Origin: Bacteroidales bacterium | GTDB taxonomy: Bacteria > Bacteroidota > Bacteroidia > Bacteroidales > UBA3663 | Direction: 5' to 3' | Assembly (NCBI GenBank): GCA_004557315.1 | Contig: SFEH01000110.1 | Coordinates: 1-12,261, forward strand | Length of the DNA: 12,261 nt | Shown: piece by piece, positions 6,494 through 12,261 of the stretch | Numbering within the stretch: the first letter of the stretch is position 1 | Layout: each line of letters opens with the position of its first letter | Position numbers and translations under genes: made by a program | The notes under the pieces: model-generated | Told to the model about the DNA's origin: nothing | Seen by the model: the letters and a program-made list of their open reading frames with translations, nothing else | Database searches by the model: none

Positions 6494-7690
6494 ATGAACG
6501 ATACACAGCAGATAATCGAAGAGCTTTCCAAGGCAGGCATCGACCCCGAGCTGGAAGCTAAACTGAAGAGGCTGGAAAGCCGCAGGATTACACCCGAGAC
6601 TAAGATCGAGCAGAAGAGATTCCTCTTCCGCATGTTTGGCAAGCCGTGTTTCCCGCGTGGCGAGATTGTTGCGGTGACAGGCAAGAAGAAATGTGGAAAG
6701 ACATTCTTCTCATCGATACTCATGACGCTCTCGCAACGTCGCGAATGCATGTCAATGATGCGCATCGAGGATGAGTGCCTCAGCGTGTTGTGGATCGACA
6801 CCGAGCAGAGCGAGGAATCAACTCAGGAAATCCTGGTGGAAAGAATAATGAAGATGATTGGCTCGCCCGACGATGGACAGACAGATAGGGTAGAGGACTC
6901 TAATGAATATGAACAAGAACCAAAAAACCGATTCAACATCTTCAATCTCAGAGCCGAAAACTGGAACGACCGTATGCCTCTCATCGAGATGGCTGTGCGT
7001 AGCTACAAGCCCGACCTTGTCATCTTCGACGGCATCCGAGATGTGGTCAACGACATCAACGATGGGGTGATGGCTCAGGACGTACTCGAGCGCACCATGC
7101 ATCTGGCATCAGAACTGCAATGTTGCATCTGCTGCATCCTGCACCAGAACAAGAGCCTTGAAGACAAGACCCTGCGCGGTGCCCTGGGTACGGAGCTCGG
7201 CAACAAGTGCTTCGAGGAATATGAGTGCCGCAAGGATGCTGATCACAAGATATTTGAAGTCAGCCAGGTGAGCACGCGCAAGTATGACATCATGGACAAG
7301 CTGACATTCACCGTCGATGAAAACGGACTGCCTCGCCTGCTCTCAGCCACCGAGGCTGACACAATGAGAAACGACGTAGAAATACAAACACAGAGCGAAT
7401 GCGAACGCAAGTTCAATCCCGACTATGTTCACAATGGAGTCATCGACTCTCGCTCGGCCTACGAGCACCTGCTGCCTGCCGGCACGGAGATGCGTGCCAC
7501 CGAATTGCGCAAGGCATTCATGGATCTCGTGGGCATCAACAGCGAGAAGTGGTATGCATGGGAACGGACGAAGGCCCTGGAGGAGGGAATCATCGTCAAG
7601 CGTGTCGTTTCGGCCAATGAGGTCTATTACTACCTGGGCAATCAGCAGGCCGAGCTGTTTGACGATTCAGGTAGCGACGTGCCGTTCTGA
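6494..7690 (+). CDS. RepA/DnaB-like AAA ATPase (replicative helicase-type, RecA fold)
   Basis: 398 residues from ATG 6494. The frame is open from an ATG at 6359, but that stretch overlaps the noncoding hairpins and reads as non-protein-like, so 6494 is preferred. Walker A GKKKCGKT lies at 63-70. A conserved acidic strand 'VLWIDTEQS' (98-106) follows. Walker B 'PDLVIFDG' (173-180) contains D179. A sensor-like 'CILHQNK' lies at 214-220, and 'RGALGTELGNK' (228-238) resembles the RepA/DnaB DNA-loop region. The C-terminal part (about 315-385) is predicted helical and winged-helix-like. Known for the family: ATP-driven DNA unwinding in plasmid, phage and mobile-element replication. The downstream primase and DUF4248 genes support a replication role. 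No membrane or export signals. Confidence 0.85.
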   Translation: MNDTQQIIEELSKAGIDPELEAKLKRLESRRITPETKIEQKRFLFRMFGKPCFPRGEIVAVTGKKKCGKTFFSSILMTLSQRRECMSMMRIEDECLSVLWIDTEQSEESTQEILVERIMKMIGSPDDGQTDRVEDSNEYEQEPKNRFNIFNLRAENWNDRMPLIEMAVRSYKPDLVIFDGIRDVVNDINDGVMAQDVLERTMHLASELQCCICCILHQNKSLEDKTLRGALGTELGNKCFEEYECRKDADHKIFEVSQVSTRKYDIMDKLTFTVDENGLPRLLSATEADTMRNDVEIQTQSECERKFNPDYVHNGVIDSRSAYEHLLPAGTEMRATELRKAFMDLVGINSEKWYAWERTKALEEGIIVKRVVSANEVYYYLGNQQAELFDDSGSDVPF

Positions 7691-7716
7691 CACCGCCCTT
7701 TCCACGACAGCTCACT

Positions 7717-7795
7717 GCGGGTCTCGTACAGTACTCCGTAATACTCCCACCCCCCTTGTAAAGGGGTGGGGATCCGGAGTACTTCGAGACCCTGC
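7717..7795. repeat. 79-base long imperfect hairpin between ATPase and primase
   Basis: Three nested stems: GGGTCTCG (7719-7726) with CGAGACCC (7785-7792), GTACTCCG (7731-7738) with CGGAGTAC (7775-7782), and CCCACCCC (7746-7753) with GGGGTGGG (7763-7770). It is GC-rich and lacks a T-run at its end. It occupies most of the 154-base gap between the two genes and looks like a MITE or an RNA processing/attenuation element. Confidence 0.8.
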
Positions 7796-7844
7796 ATGAG
7801 AACATCTTTCTCTTTGGCTTACTGTTTTTCTATTTTTCGATTTT

Positions 7845-8966
7845 ATGTTTTCACAATCTACTTTGGACAAGATCCATGACCGCAGTATCCTTGAGGTGGC
7901 CGACAGACTGCTGATACGCTATCGCGGCACGACTGGCAATTACAGGCAATGCCAGTGCTTTATGCACGATGACAAGCATCCCTCGATGTGGTTCAAGCTT
8001 TCGACCAACACCTGGCACTGTGCTGTATGCGGCAAAGGAGGAGACGCGATCAGGCTCGTCATGGAGCATGAGAACCTCAGGTTCGACGAAGCAGTCAGGT
8101 GGATCATCAAAGAGCTTGACATCTTCTGCCTTGATGACGATGACAGGTTTCAGCGACAATGGCAATCCCGATACAAAACATCATATCGTAGATCAAATCA
8201 TGAAACAATTTGCAAACCAATTTGTAAACTCCGCTCTTTTCTGACCGATCGTTGCTTAAGCACGAGCAGCACATTCTGTCAGGCTCTTCTCTCTAACGGC
8301 ATACTAACCGAGGCTCAGATGCGCAATGCCGCAAGTAATTACCGTCTTGGAGCCACACGCGACGGAGGTGTCATCTTCTGGATGATCGACACGGATGAAC
8401 GTGTCCGTGAAGGAAAGGTCATGCACTACCTGACCGACTGCCACCGCGACCACAACCGCTCTCCAACGACCATCAGCAGTATCTTGAAGAAACAGGGAAA
8501 ACTGACCGACGACTTCATTGCCTCATACTGCCTCTTCGGACTTCATCTTCTCGATGATGATACAGCACCGGATGACGATACCGTCGTGGCAGTGGTAGAG
8601 AGCGAGAAGACTGCCGTGATATGCAGCGAGCTGATTCCTGTCATACAAGGCAGGCAGCATCCTGACAGGCAAAGCTCCGTCGTCTGGCTTGCCGCAGGCG
8701 GACTCACATCGCTCAACGTCGAGAAGCTTGCCCCACTCGTCGGTCATCGGGTCATCATCTTCCCCGACACTGATCCCGACGGAAAGGCATTCGCACATTG
8801 GAACACCATTGCCAAAGAGGCATCGAGAGCCCTCGGACAGCCCTTCACGGTCAGCGACATCCTTGAGCGACAGGCATCGCCCGAACAGAAGCAGCGCAAG
8901 ATCGACATTGCCGACCTTCTGCTGGAAAGACAAGATATTCAATCTATTAACACGTTTTCAAAATGA
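7845..8966 (+). CDS. CHC2 zinc-finger/Toprim DNA primase-like protein
   Basis: 373 residues. The CHC2 zinc ribbon ligands are C38, H41, C59 and C62 in 'CFMHDDKHPSMWF' and 'WHCAVCGKGGDAI', the same fold that opens DnaG primases. A middle region (about 130-230) includes 'GGVIFWMIDTDERVREGKVM'. A Toprim-like C-terminal part has E252 in 'AVVESEKTAVI', 'WLAAGG' (281-286) and 'IIFPDTDPDG' (304-313) with D308, D310 and D312 as metal ligands. Known role: primer synthesis for mobile-element replication; Bacteroidales proteins of this build are common beside RepA-like ATPases. It is shorter than DnaG and has no helicase-binding domain. Its stop overlaps the next start as ATGA, so translation of DUF4248 is coupled. 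Confidence 0.9.
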   Translation: MFSQSTLDKIHDRSILEVADRLLIRYRGTTGNYRQCQCFMHDDKHPSMWFKLSTNTWHCAVCGKGGDAIRLVMEHENLRFDEAVRWIIKELDIFCLDDDDRFQRQWQSRYKTSYRRSNHETICKPICKLRSFLTDRCLSTSSTFCQALLSNGILTEAQMRNAASNYRLGATRDGGVIFWMIDTDERVREGKVMHYLTDCHRDHNRSPTTISSILKKQGKLTDDFIASYCLFGLHLLDDDTAPDDDTVVAVVESEKTAVICSELIPVIQGRQHPDRQSSVVWLAAGGLTSLNVEKLAPLVGHRVIIFPDTDPDGKAFAHWNTIAKEASRALGQPFTVSDILERQASPEQKQRKIDIADLLLERQDIQSINTFSK

Positions 8967-9175
8967 ACTTTATCCGCAAGCATGAACTCGCTTTCAAGTA
9001 CTTCCCCGATGCGCCCACCAAGAAGGCAGCCACCGACAATCTCACCCGTGCCATCAACCGCTGCAAGCCACTGCTGGAGGCTCTGGCACGTTCGCCTGGT
9101 GGCTACAGCACTCGCGACAAGCAGTACTCGCCCCATCAGGTCGAACTGATTTACCATTATCTTGGCGAACCGTGA
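8963..9175 (+). CDS. DUF4248 family protein
   Basis: 70 residues. The family pattern is clear: 'KHELAFKYFPD' near the N-terminus, a central helix 'LTRAINRCKPLLEAL', and the conserved end 'YSPHQVELIYHYLGEP'. It starts inside the last codons of the primase gene (ATGA overlap), a sign of coupled expression. Function is unknown; in Bacteroidales these small proteins commonly accompany primase and helicase genes of mobile or prophage-like cassettes. The helical, basic character would fit a DNA- or protein-binding adaptor. That is inference from context only. Confidence 0.85.
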   Translation: MNFIRKHELAFKYFPDAPTKKAATDNLTRAINRCKPLLEALARSPGGYSTRDKQYSPHQVELIYHYLGEP

Positions 9176-9180
9176 TGGGA

Positions 9181-9254
9181 GGTTTTAAGGTTGTAAGGTT
9201 TTGAGGTTATAACCTAAAATGGCGCATAATGGCGTAAGATGGCTGAAAATCGTC
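9181..9254. repeat. Short tandem repeats and 10-base phased GGC repeats
   Basis: GGTTTTAAG, GTTGTAAG, GTTTTGAG, GTTATAAC (about 9181-9213) form a degenerate tandem run. They are followed by GGCGCATAAT (9221), GGCGTAAGAT (9231) and GGCTGAAAAT (9241), spaced exactly ten bases apart, so they lie on one face of the helix just upstream of the 9278 promoter box. Possible operator; no regulator is identified. Confidence 0.55.
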
Positions 9255-9277
9255 GCAATGGCACATGTGGAATGTCG

Positions 9278-9285
9278 TATCTTTG
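9278..9285 (+). promoter_or_regulatory. -7 promoter box for the 163-residue gene
   Basis: TATCTTTG fits TAnnTTTG; no clear TTG stands 19-21 bases upstream, so an activator or the phased repeats may compensate. It would give an untranslated leader of about 160 bases before the ATG at 9452. Confidence 0.5.
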
Positions 9286-9303
9286 CATCGTGAATCAGAA
9301 GTC

Positions 9304-9388
9304 AGCACTCGAGCAGCACTCGACCAGCGCTCGACCAGCGCAAACGAATCCGTAGAGGAAGCTTGGAGAATCTCGAGCACACATCGAG
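9304..9388. repeat. 11-base tandem repeats and hairpin in the long leader
   Basis: AGCACTCGAGC, AGCACTCGACC and AGCGCTCGACC (9304-9336) plus a partial unit (9337-9341) follow each other directly. CTCGA (9372-9376) pairs with TCGAG (9384-9388). All lie between the promoter box and the start codon, thus in the leader RNA. The function is unknown; protein binding to the leader or to DNA is possible. Confidence 0.65.
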
Positions 9389-9451
9389 TAAACTGGCTAC
9401 TGCTCCACAAACGTAAACAAAATTATCAACCCTCTAAAACATTCTACGATT

Positions 9452-9943
9452 ATGGGAACAGTTAATGGTAATTGGCTCACGGGAGCCCACAGTGGACGTG
9501 CTTGCAACCACGAGAACATCTACACCAAGACCAACCGCAAGACCGGCAAGTGCTACAGCGTCAAGCTCTGCAATCCGAGCTCTATGGTAAGCGAAATGCA
9601 GGCTGCTCACCGCATCAACTTCGGCATCATCAGCTCGACAATCAGCCAGTGGATCAAGGAGCAGCAGGCTCTCAACTCGGCCGAATACATCTACATCAAG
9701 ACTGCATTCGACCGTCAGACCCGCTACGCTACTCTCCGTGGCTACATCATGGCTCGCGGACTGTATGAGTTGCAGGACGATGGCACGGTGGTGATCGACG
9801 TCAAGAAGAACCTCAAGCCTTCGGATTCTGCTGGCGGCACCCAGACTCCTGGCGGCACAGACAACACAGAGACTCCTGGCGGCGCCACTGAGGATCCAAG
9901 CACTGGCGGCAGTGACTCAGCTGGCGGATCGGAATACGAATAA
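9452..9943 (+). CDS. Hypothetical protein with acidic Gly/Thr-rich C-terminal tail
   Basis: 163 residues, not recognised. The N-terminal part opens 'MGTVNGNWLTGAHSGRACNH' and has a Lys/Arg/Thr-rich stretch 'YTKTNRKTGKCYSVKLCNP' (24-42). The middle part has helices 'INFGIISSTISQWIKEQQAL', and 'TAFDRQTRYATLRGYIMARGLYEL' lies at about 88-111. The last 40 residues are low-complexity Gly/Thr/Ser/Pro with many Asp/Glu and recurrent (T/E)TPGG units, probably disordered. It has its own promoter and long repeat-rich leader. In related Bacteroidales cassettes this slot is commonly taken by an HU-like protein with a Gly-rich tail; the tail is similar in kind but no HU fold is evident. No export signal. 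Role: perhaps DNA binding or structural; uncertain. Confidence 0.75.
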   Translation: MGTVNGNWLTGAHSGRACNHENIYTKTNRKTGKCYSVKLCNPSSMVSEMQAAHRINFGIISSTISQWIKEQQALNSAEYIYIKTAFDRQTRYATLRGYIMARGLYELQDDGTVVIDVKKNLKPSDSAGGTQTPGGTDNTETPGGATEDPSTGGSDSAGGSEYE

Positions 9944-10144
9944 GTGAAGGTGTGAAGGTGTTAAGGTGTGAAGGTGTTAAGATGTTCAATGTCTTCTGTG
10001 GTGTCTTGTCTTGTGTAGAGTCAATGAACACCTTCACACCTCCACATCTTAACAAGCGCAGCGCCTTCACACCTTCACACCTTCACACCTTCACACCTCC
10101 ACACCTTCACACCTCCACACCTTCACATCTTAACATCTTCACAT
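9944..10144. repeat. GTGAAGG / CCTTCAC inverted tandem repeat tract
   Basis: The left arm (9944-9985) is built of GTGAAGGTGT and GTTAAG units. The right arm (10027-10144) is about ten copies of the complementary ACACCTTCAC/ACCTCCACAC type. The arms can fold back around an approximately 40-base centre. The tract fills the whole gap between the 163-residue gene and the holin candidate. Not a CRISPR: there are no spacers. It may terminate the upstream transcript, protect RNA or be a recombination hot spot. Confidence 0.8.
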
Positions 10145-10149
10145 CTATT

Positions 10150-10332
10150 ATGAAACATCAGATTTGTCTTGCCGTCATGCTTGTCATCTTTGGCGTTGTC
10201 CTGATCTCCGTTGCCTTCTTTGTCCCGCCCACTGGAGTCATCGATCCCACAGTCCTGACTGCCTTCGGAGAGATCCTCACCTTCGCAGGAGCAATCATCG
10301 GCATCGACTATCGCCATCGAGTGAAGGAGTAA
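10150..10332 (+). CDS. Two-TM small protein, holin candidate
   Basis: 60 residues from ATG 10150. The frame continues upstream into the repeat tract, which is not protein-like, so the later ATG is chosen. TM1 is about 4-25 ('ICLAVMLVIFGVVLISVAFF'), then a short polar turn with Pro/Gly, TM2 about 35-52, and a basic end 'YRHRVKE'. Size, two helices and charged tail are those of small holins. It sits 20 bases before the amidase gene, in the same direction, and is followed by a spanin-like gene, which is the order of a phage lysis cassette. Similar small proteins are found next to amidases in Bacteroidales cassettes without a proven function. The holin role is inferred. Confidence 0.65.
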   Translation: MKHQICLAVMLVIFGVVLISVAFFVPPTGVIDPTVLTAFGEILTFAGAIIGIDYRHRVKE

Positions 10333-10352
10333 GGCATAAACCATCAATTCTT

Positions 10353-10763
10353 ATGCGCAGCATCACACTCCTGATCATCCATTGCAGTGCCGTGCGCCCC
10401 GGCCAGACATCGAGCGCACGGCAGATTGACCAGTGGCACCGCCAGCGCGGATGGAAGGGCATAGGCTATCATTATGTCGTGCGTCGCGACGGCAGCATTG
10501 AGCCCGGACGGGCTGAAGCCGACGTCGGTGCTCACTGCAAGAACCACAACAAGTACAGCCTCGGCATCTGCTACGAAGGCGGACTTGACGCCGAAGGGCA
10601 TCCATGCGACACTCGCACGCCAGCCCAGAAGCAATCGTTGCTAACTCTCTTGAAACAACTCAAAACACGCTATCCACATGCATGCATCGCCTCACACCAT
10701 ACCTTCGATCCTTGCAAGCCTTGTCCTTGCTTTGACGCTGAGCATGAGTATATCGAGCTGTAG
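10353..10763 (+). CDS. N-acetylmuramoyl-L-alanine amidase, T7-lysozyme type
   Basis: 136 residues from ATG 10353; the longer frame from 10164 covers the holin gene in another frame and is rejected. Amidase_2 fold: 'LLIIHCSAVRP' with zinc ligand H10, 'QIDQWHRQRGWKGIGYHYVV' (24-43) with Y39, and 'HHTFDPCKPCPCF' with H116, K122 and C124. The spacing H10-Y39 and H116-K122-C124 corresponds closely to T7 lysozyme H17, Y46, H122, K128 and C130, so the active site is complete. It cleaves the amide bond between MurNAc and L-Ala in peptidoglycan. There is no signal peptide, so release to the wall needs a holin, in agreement with the upstream two-TM gene. The following gene starts inside its 3' end. Confidence 0.92.
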   Translation: MRSITLLIIHCSAVRPGQTSSARQIDQWHRQRGWKGIGYHYVVRRDGSIEPGRAEADVGAHCKNHNKYSLGICYEGGLDAEGHPCDTRTPAQKQSLLTLLKQLKTRYPHACIASHHTFDPCKPCPCFDAEHEYIEL

Positions 10764-11100
10764 CACTCATCGCCACACAGCAGAGGTAGTCACCCACACA
10801 GCACGCGACACATTATACATCCGCCAGACCGCCTACGACAGCATCTACATCGACCGCTGGCAATCTTCTTATCAGAAAGCCGACACCGTGTATCTTGAGC
10901 AGATCCGTCGCGAATACAAGTACCAGCTTATCCGCGACACCATCCGCACCGTCCGCATCGATTCGATCCCAGTGATCAAGGAAGTCGAAGTCGTCCGCGA
11001 GGTCACCCGCCTCCCATGGTGGTCGAAAGCCCTCTCGACGCTCGGCTTTGTCTTCCTGATGATAATGGCTTACAGGGTCGTTCGGCTGGTTAATATGTAA
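10678..11100 (+). CDS. Lipoprotein with C-terminal TM helix, candidate unimolecular spanin
   Basis: 140 residues. The start at 10678 lies inside the amidase gene (86-base overlap, different frame) and is needed for a complete signal peptide. This is a hydrophobic stretch (about 8-24) ending in the lipobox I-S-S-C with C28. The periplasmic part (29-112) alternates polar and hydrophobic residues with many D-T/D-S and R-x-D motifs and ends 'IKEVEVVREVTRLPWW'. A single TM helix follows (about 117-134, 'ALSTLGFVFLMIMAYRVV') and a short basic tail. Outer-membrane lipid anchor at one end and inner-membrane helix at the other is the layout of u-spanins such as T1 gp11. It follows holin and endolysin genes directly. 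Related Bacteroidales proteins are usually called hypothetical. The spanin role is inferred. Confidence 0.75.
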   Translation: MHASPHTIPSILASLVLALTLSMSISSCSTHRHTAEVVTHTARDTLYIRQTAYDSIYIDRWQSSYQKADTVYLEQIRREYKYQLIRDTIRTVRIDSIPVIKEVEVVREVTRLPWWSKALSTLGFVFLMIMAYRVVRLVNM

Positions 11101-11517
11101 ATGGCAGGACAAGATACGTTTGATGAAGCCAAGGGACTTACACCTGGCAACTTGTACTATTGTAAGCGATTCTATTCGCTTTATAATCAACTTTTTGAAA
11201 AAGTTCCCCAAGTTGGGGAAATATTTAAGCCATTGCATGCCATTACTGAAAACCGAATGCTTCCGCTTAATATTTTCGCAATTCCTTGGGGGCATCACAA
11301 GATCATTCTTGATCGCTACGAGAGCGAACCAATGAAGGCTTTGTTCTATGCTGCCAAAACATTAGAGCACAGTTGGTCAAGAGCCGTACTGGAGAATATG
11401 ATGGGCGATAAGGGCAAAGACAATGGCCTCTGCCAGAGAACTTCAATGACACGTTGCCAAGTATCGAGGAATTGGAAGCAGAAATCGAAAAACAACGAGA
11501 AATGTCCAAGTAAATGA
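11101..11517 (+). pseudogene. Truncated, frameshifted YhcG/DUF1016-type protein
   Basis: 138 codons beginning directly after the stop of the preceding gene. 'GLTPGNLYYCKRFYSLYNQL' (12-31), 'IPWGHHKIILDRYESEPMKALFYAAKT' and 'WSRAVLEN' (about 61-98) correspond to the conserved end of DUF1016_N (YhcG family), where the usual text is WSHYR..LL and NWS.R.L. The N-terminal half of that domain is missing. After 'MMGDKGKDNG' (about 101-110) the frame turns to a Cys/Arg/Lys-rich tail. A different frame offers 'NFNDTLPSIEELEAEIEKQR' and a stop at 11511-11513, the expected continuation, so an indel lies near 11420-11435. No C-terminal PDDEXK nuclease is seen. The composition is more AT-rich than the lysis genes. 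Likely a dead defence/nuclease remnant. Confidence 0.65.
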
Positions 11518-11544
11518 TACGATAAAAATATCGCAATTTTCTGA

Positions 11545-11757
11545 AAACAGAGAAAAAAATATGAAGCGATAAAAACAGGAGCAATTAATGTCCCTAATAA
11601 TGTCCAAGTAAATGTCCAAGTAAATATTCCAAATTTGGCAGCATTGTTTAATGTATCAGGGAAGACCATCAGACGTGACTTATACGTATTACGTGACTTG
11701 AATCTCATCCAATATGTTGGAAGTGACAAAACTGGACATTGGGAAGTAACAGACTAA
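11545..11757 (+). pseudogene. C-terminal winged-helix remnant of an AlbA_2/Schlafen-like regulator
   Basis: An open stretch of 70 codons without a usable start, ending at TAA 11755-11757. It reads a repetitive N/V/Q segment (VPNNVQVNVQVN), then a helix-turn-helix 'LAALFNVSGKTIRRDLYVLR' and 'NLIQYVGSDKTGHWEV'. This is the pattern of the last domain of AlbA_2 ATP-binding/transcriptional regulator proteins, which often have an N-V-T-like repeat before a wHTH ending in 'GS.K.G.W'. The AlbA_2 domain itself is absent. The DNA motif AATGTCCAAGTAAAT occurs at 11501, 11599 and 11611, so recombination between repeats may have joined this piece to the YhcG remnant. Confidence 0.55.
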
Positions 11758-11759
11758 CA

Positions 11760-12261
11760 TAGATTCATATATTATGAAAGATTATTTACAACTCGGAATA
11801 GAAAACTTGGTGTTATTGCAGAAATTTGTTGTACCTTTGTGAGTTGTTCTCACAAGTAGTACCAGCATTTACAAGAGAGGCTATGCTTTTTCCTATGTTC
11901 CTTATGTTCTCAAGTGCATTTCTGTTGATAAGCCAATCCCTCACAAAGAAATATCCGTGCAAGATTTGCAACCAAAATCGACAAATATAACGATAATTAA
12001 TGTGTTTTCCAAAAAAATATATGGTTAAGTCTTGCTTTTTATTCCAAATTTCAAAAATATTACTTATTTTTGTGTCGCAATAATAGAAAACAAATAACAA
12101 ACTCAGAATTGCAAAATACAAAACAAATATGGATATATCTCAAATTTTTTTTCCGTGGCAAATACCGTTAATAATCATAAAAACAAACTGTATGATTATT
12201 TCATAAACATTAAAATAAATTGATATATTTTCTATATTTTGTACCATCAAAGTACATTGGA
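11760..12261. other. AT-rich tail without a supported gene
   Basis: No convincing coding region on either strand. The minus-strand frame 12121-11813 has no family resemblance. A TACCTTTG box (11832-11839) facing right is followed by TTGTGAG/CTCACAA (11837-11843 and 11849-11855) and an AGCAT/ATGCT stem with five Ts (about 11869-11897), which could be a short RNA. The last 150 bases are almost only A and T and may hold the promoter of a gene beyond the window. Confidence 0.4.

Noticed and set aside
7425..7805. Small frames at the end of the ATPase gene, both strands
   Set aside because: They are shadows of the ATPase frame that run into the 79-base hairpin.
9944..10144. CRISPR array
   Set aside because: Units are short and adjacent without unique spacers, and no cas gene is present.
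9952..10149. Extended N-terminus of the holin candidate
   Set aside because: It translates the CCTTCAC repeat tract into a T/P/H repeat, which is not a credible protein segment.
10164..10352. Extended N-terminus of the amidase
   Set aside because: It overlaps the two-TM gene in another frame and is Cys/His/Arg-rich; the amidase fold starts at MRSITLLIIH from 10353.
11813..12121. 102-residue minus-strand frame
   Set aside because: Composition reflects AT-rich DNA, there is no recognisable domain, and a rightward promoter-like box lies inside it.

Overview
The window looks like a chromosomal accessory region of a Bacteroidales bacterium, probably Prevotella/Segatella or a close relative. The signs are promoters of the Bacteroidetes type (TTG, about 19-20 bases, then TAnnTTTG), lipoproteins with an acidic stretch just after the lipid-modified cysteine, mostly A-rich ribosome-binding regions, and families largely confined to this order (DUF4248, the CHC2 primase plus RepA-like ATPase pair, the small T7-lysozyme-type amidase). 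No rRNA, tRNA, CRISPR array, integrase or complete transposase is visible.

Layout. (1) 1-890, minus strand: an Abi_2 (AbiD/AbiF) HEPN protein that runs off the left edge. Its leader holds a Bacteroidetes promoter and a compact hairpin ending in seven Ts, which fits an abiF-type structured RNA. (2) 940-1430: an intergenic region with a bidirectional terminator-like hairpin, REP/MITE-like palindromes and pyrimidine-rich repeats. (3) 1431-5505, plus strand: three consecutive lipoprotein genes. The first has an AT-rich C-terminal half unlike its N-terminal half and is followed by a second copy of a 52-base repeat. The second is a BMP/PnrA-like substrate-binding lipoprotein with a disrupted 3' end. 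The third is a frameshifted lipoprotein that fuses a periplasmic-binding-protein fold to a legumain-like C13 cysteine peptidase. A strong terminator follows. (4) 5576-11100, plus strand: a compact cassette holding a hypothetical protein with its own promoter and terminator, a RepA/DnaB-like ATPase, a CHC2/Toprim primase, DUF4248, an unrecognised protein with an acidic Gly/Thr-rich tail, a 60-residue two-TM holin candidate, a T7-lysozyme-type amidase and a lipoprotein with a C-terminal TM helix that has the layout of a unimolecular spanin. (5) 11101-11757: decayed remnants of a YhcG/DUF1016 protein and of the C-terminal wHTH of an AlbA_2-like regulator. (6) 11760-12261: very AT-rich, no supported gene.

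How it fits together. Region 4 reads as a replication module (ATPase, primase, DUF4248) next to a complete-looking lysis module (holin, endolysin, spanin), with no capsid or integration genes in view: a phage-satellite or domesticated-prophage pattern, flanked by defence-type genes (AbiF on the left, YhcG/AlbA_2 remnants on the right). The lipoprotein cluster is a separate unit and seems to be decaying or undergoing recombination. The most interesting points are the legumain/binding-protein fusion, the candidate u-spanin lysis cassette, the AbiF-RNA pair and the unusual number of palindromic and phased repeats between genes.
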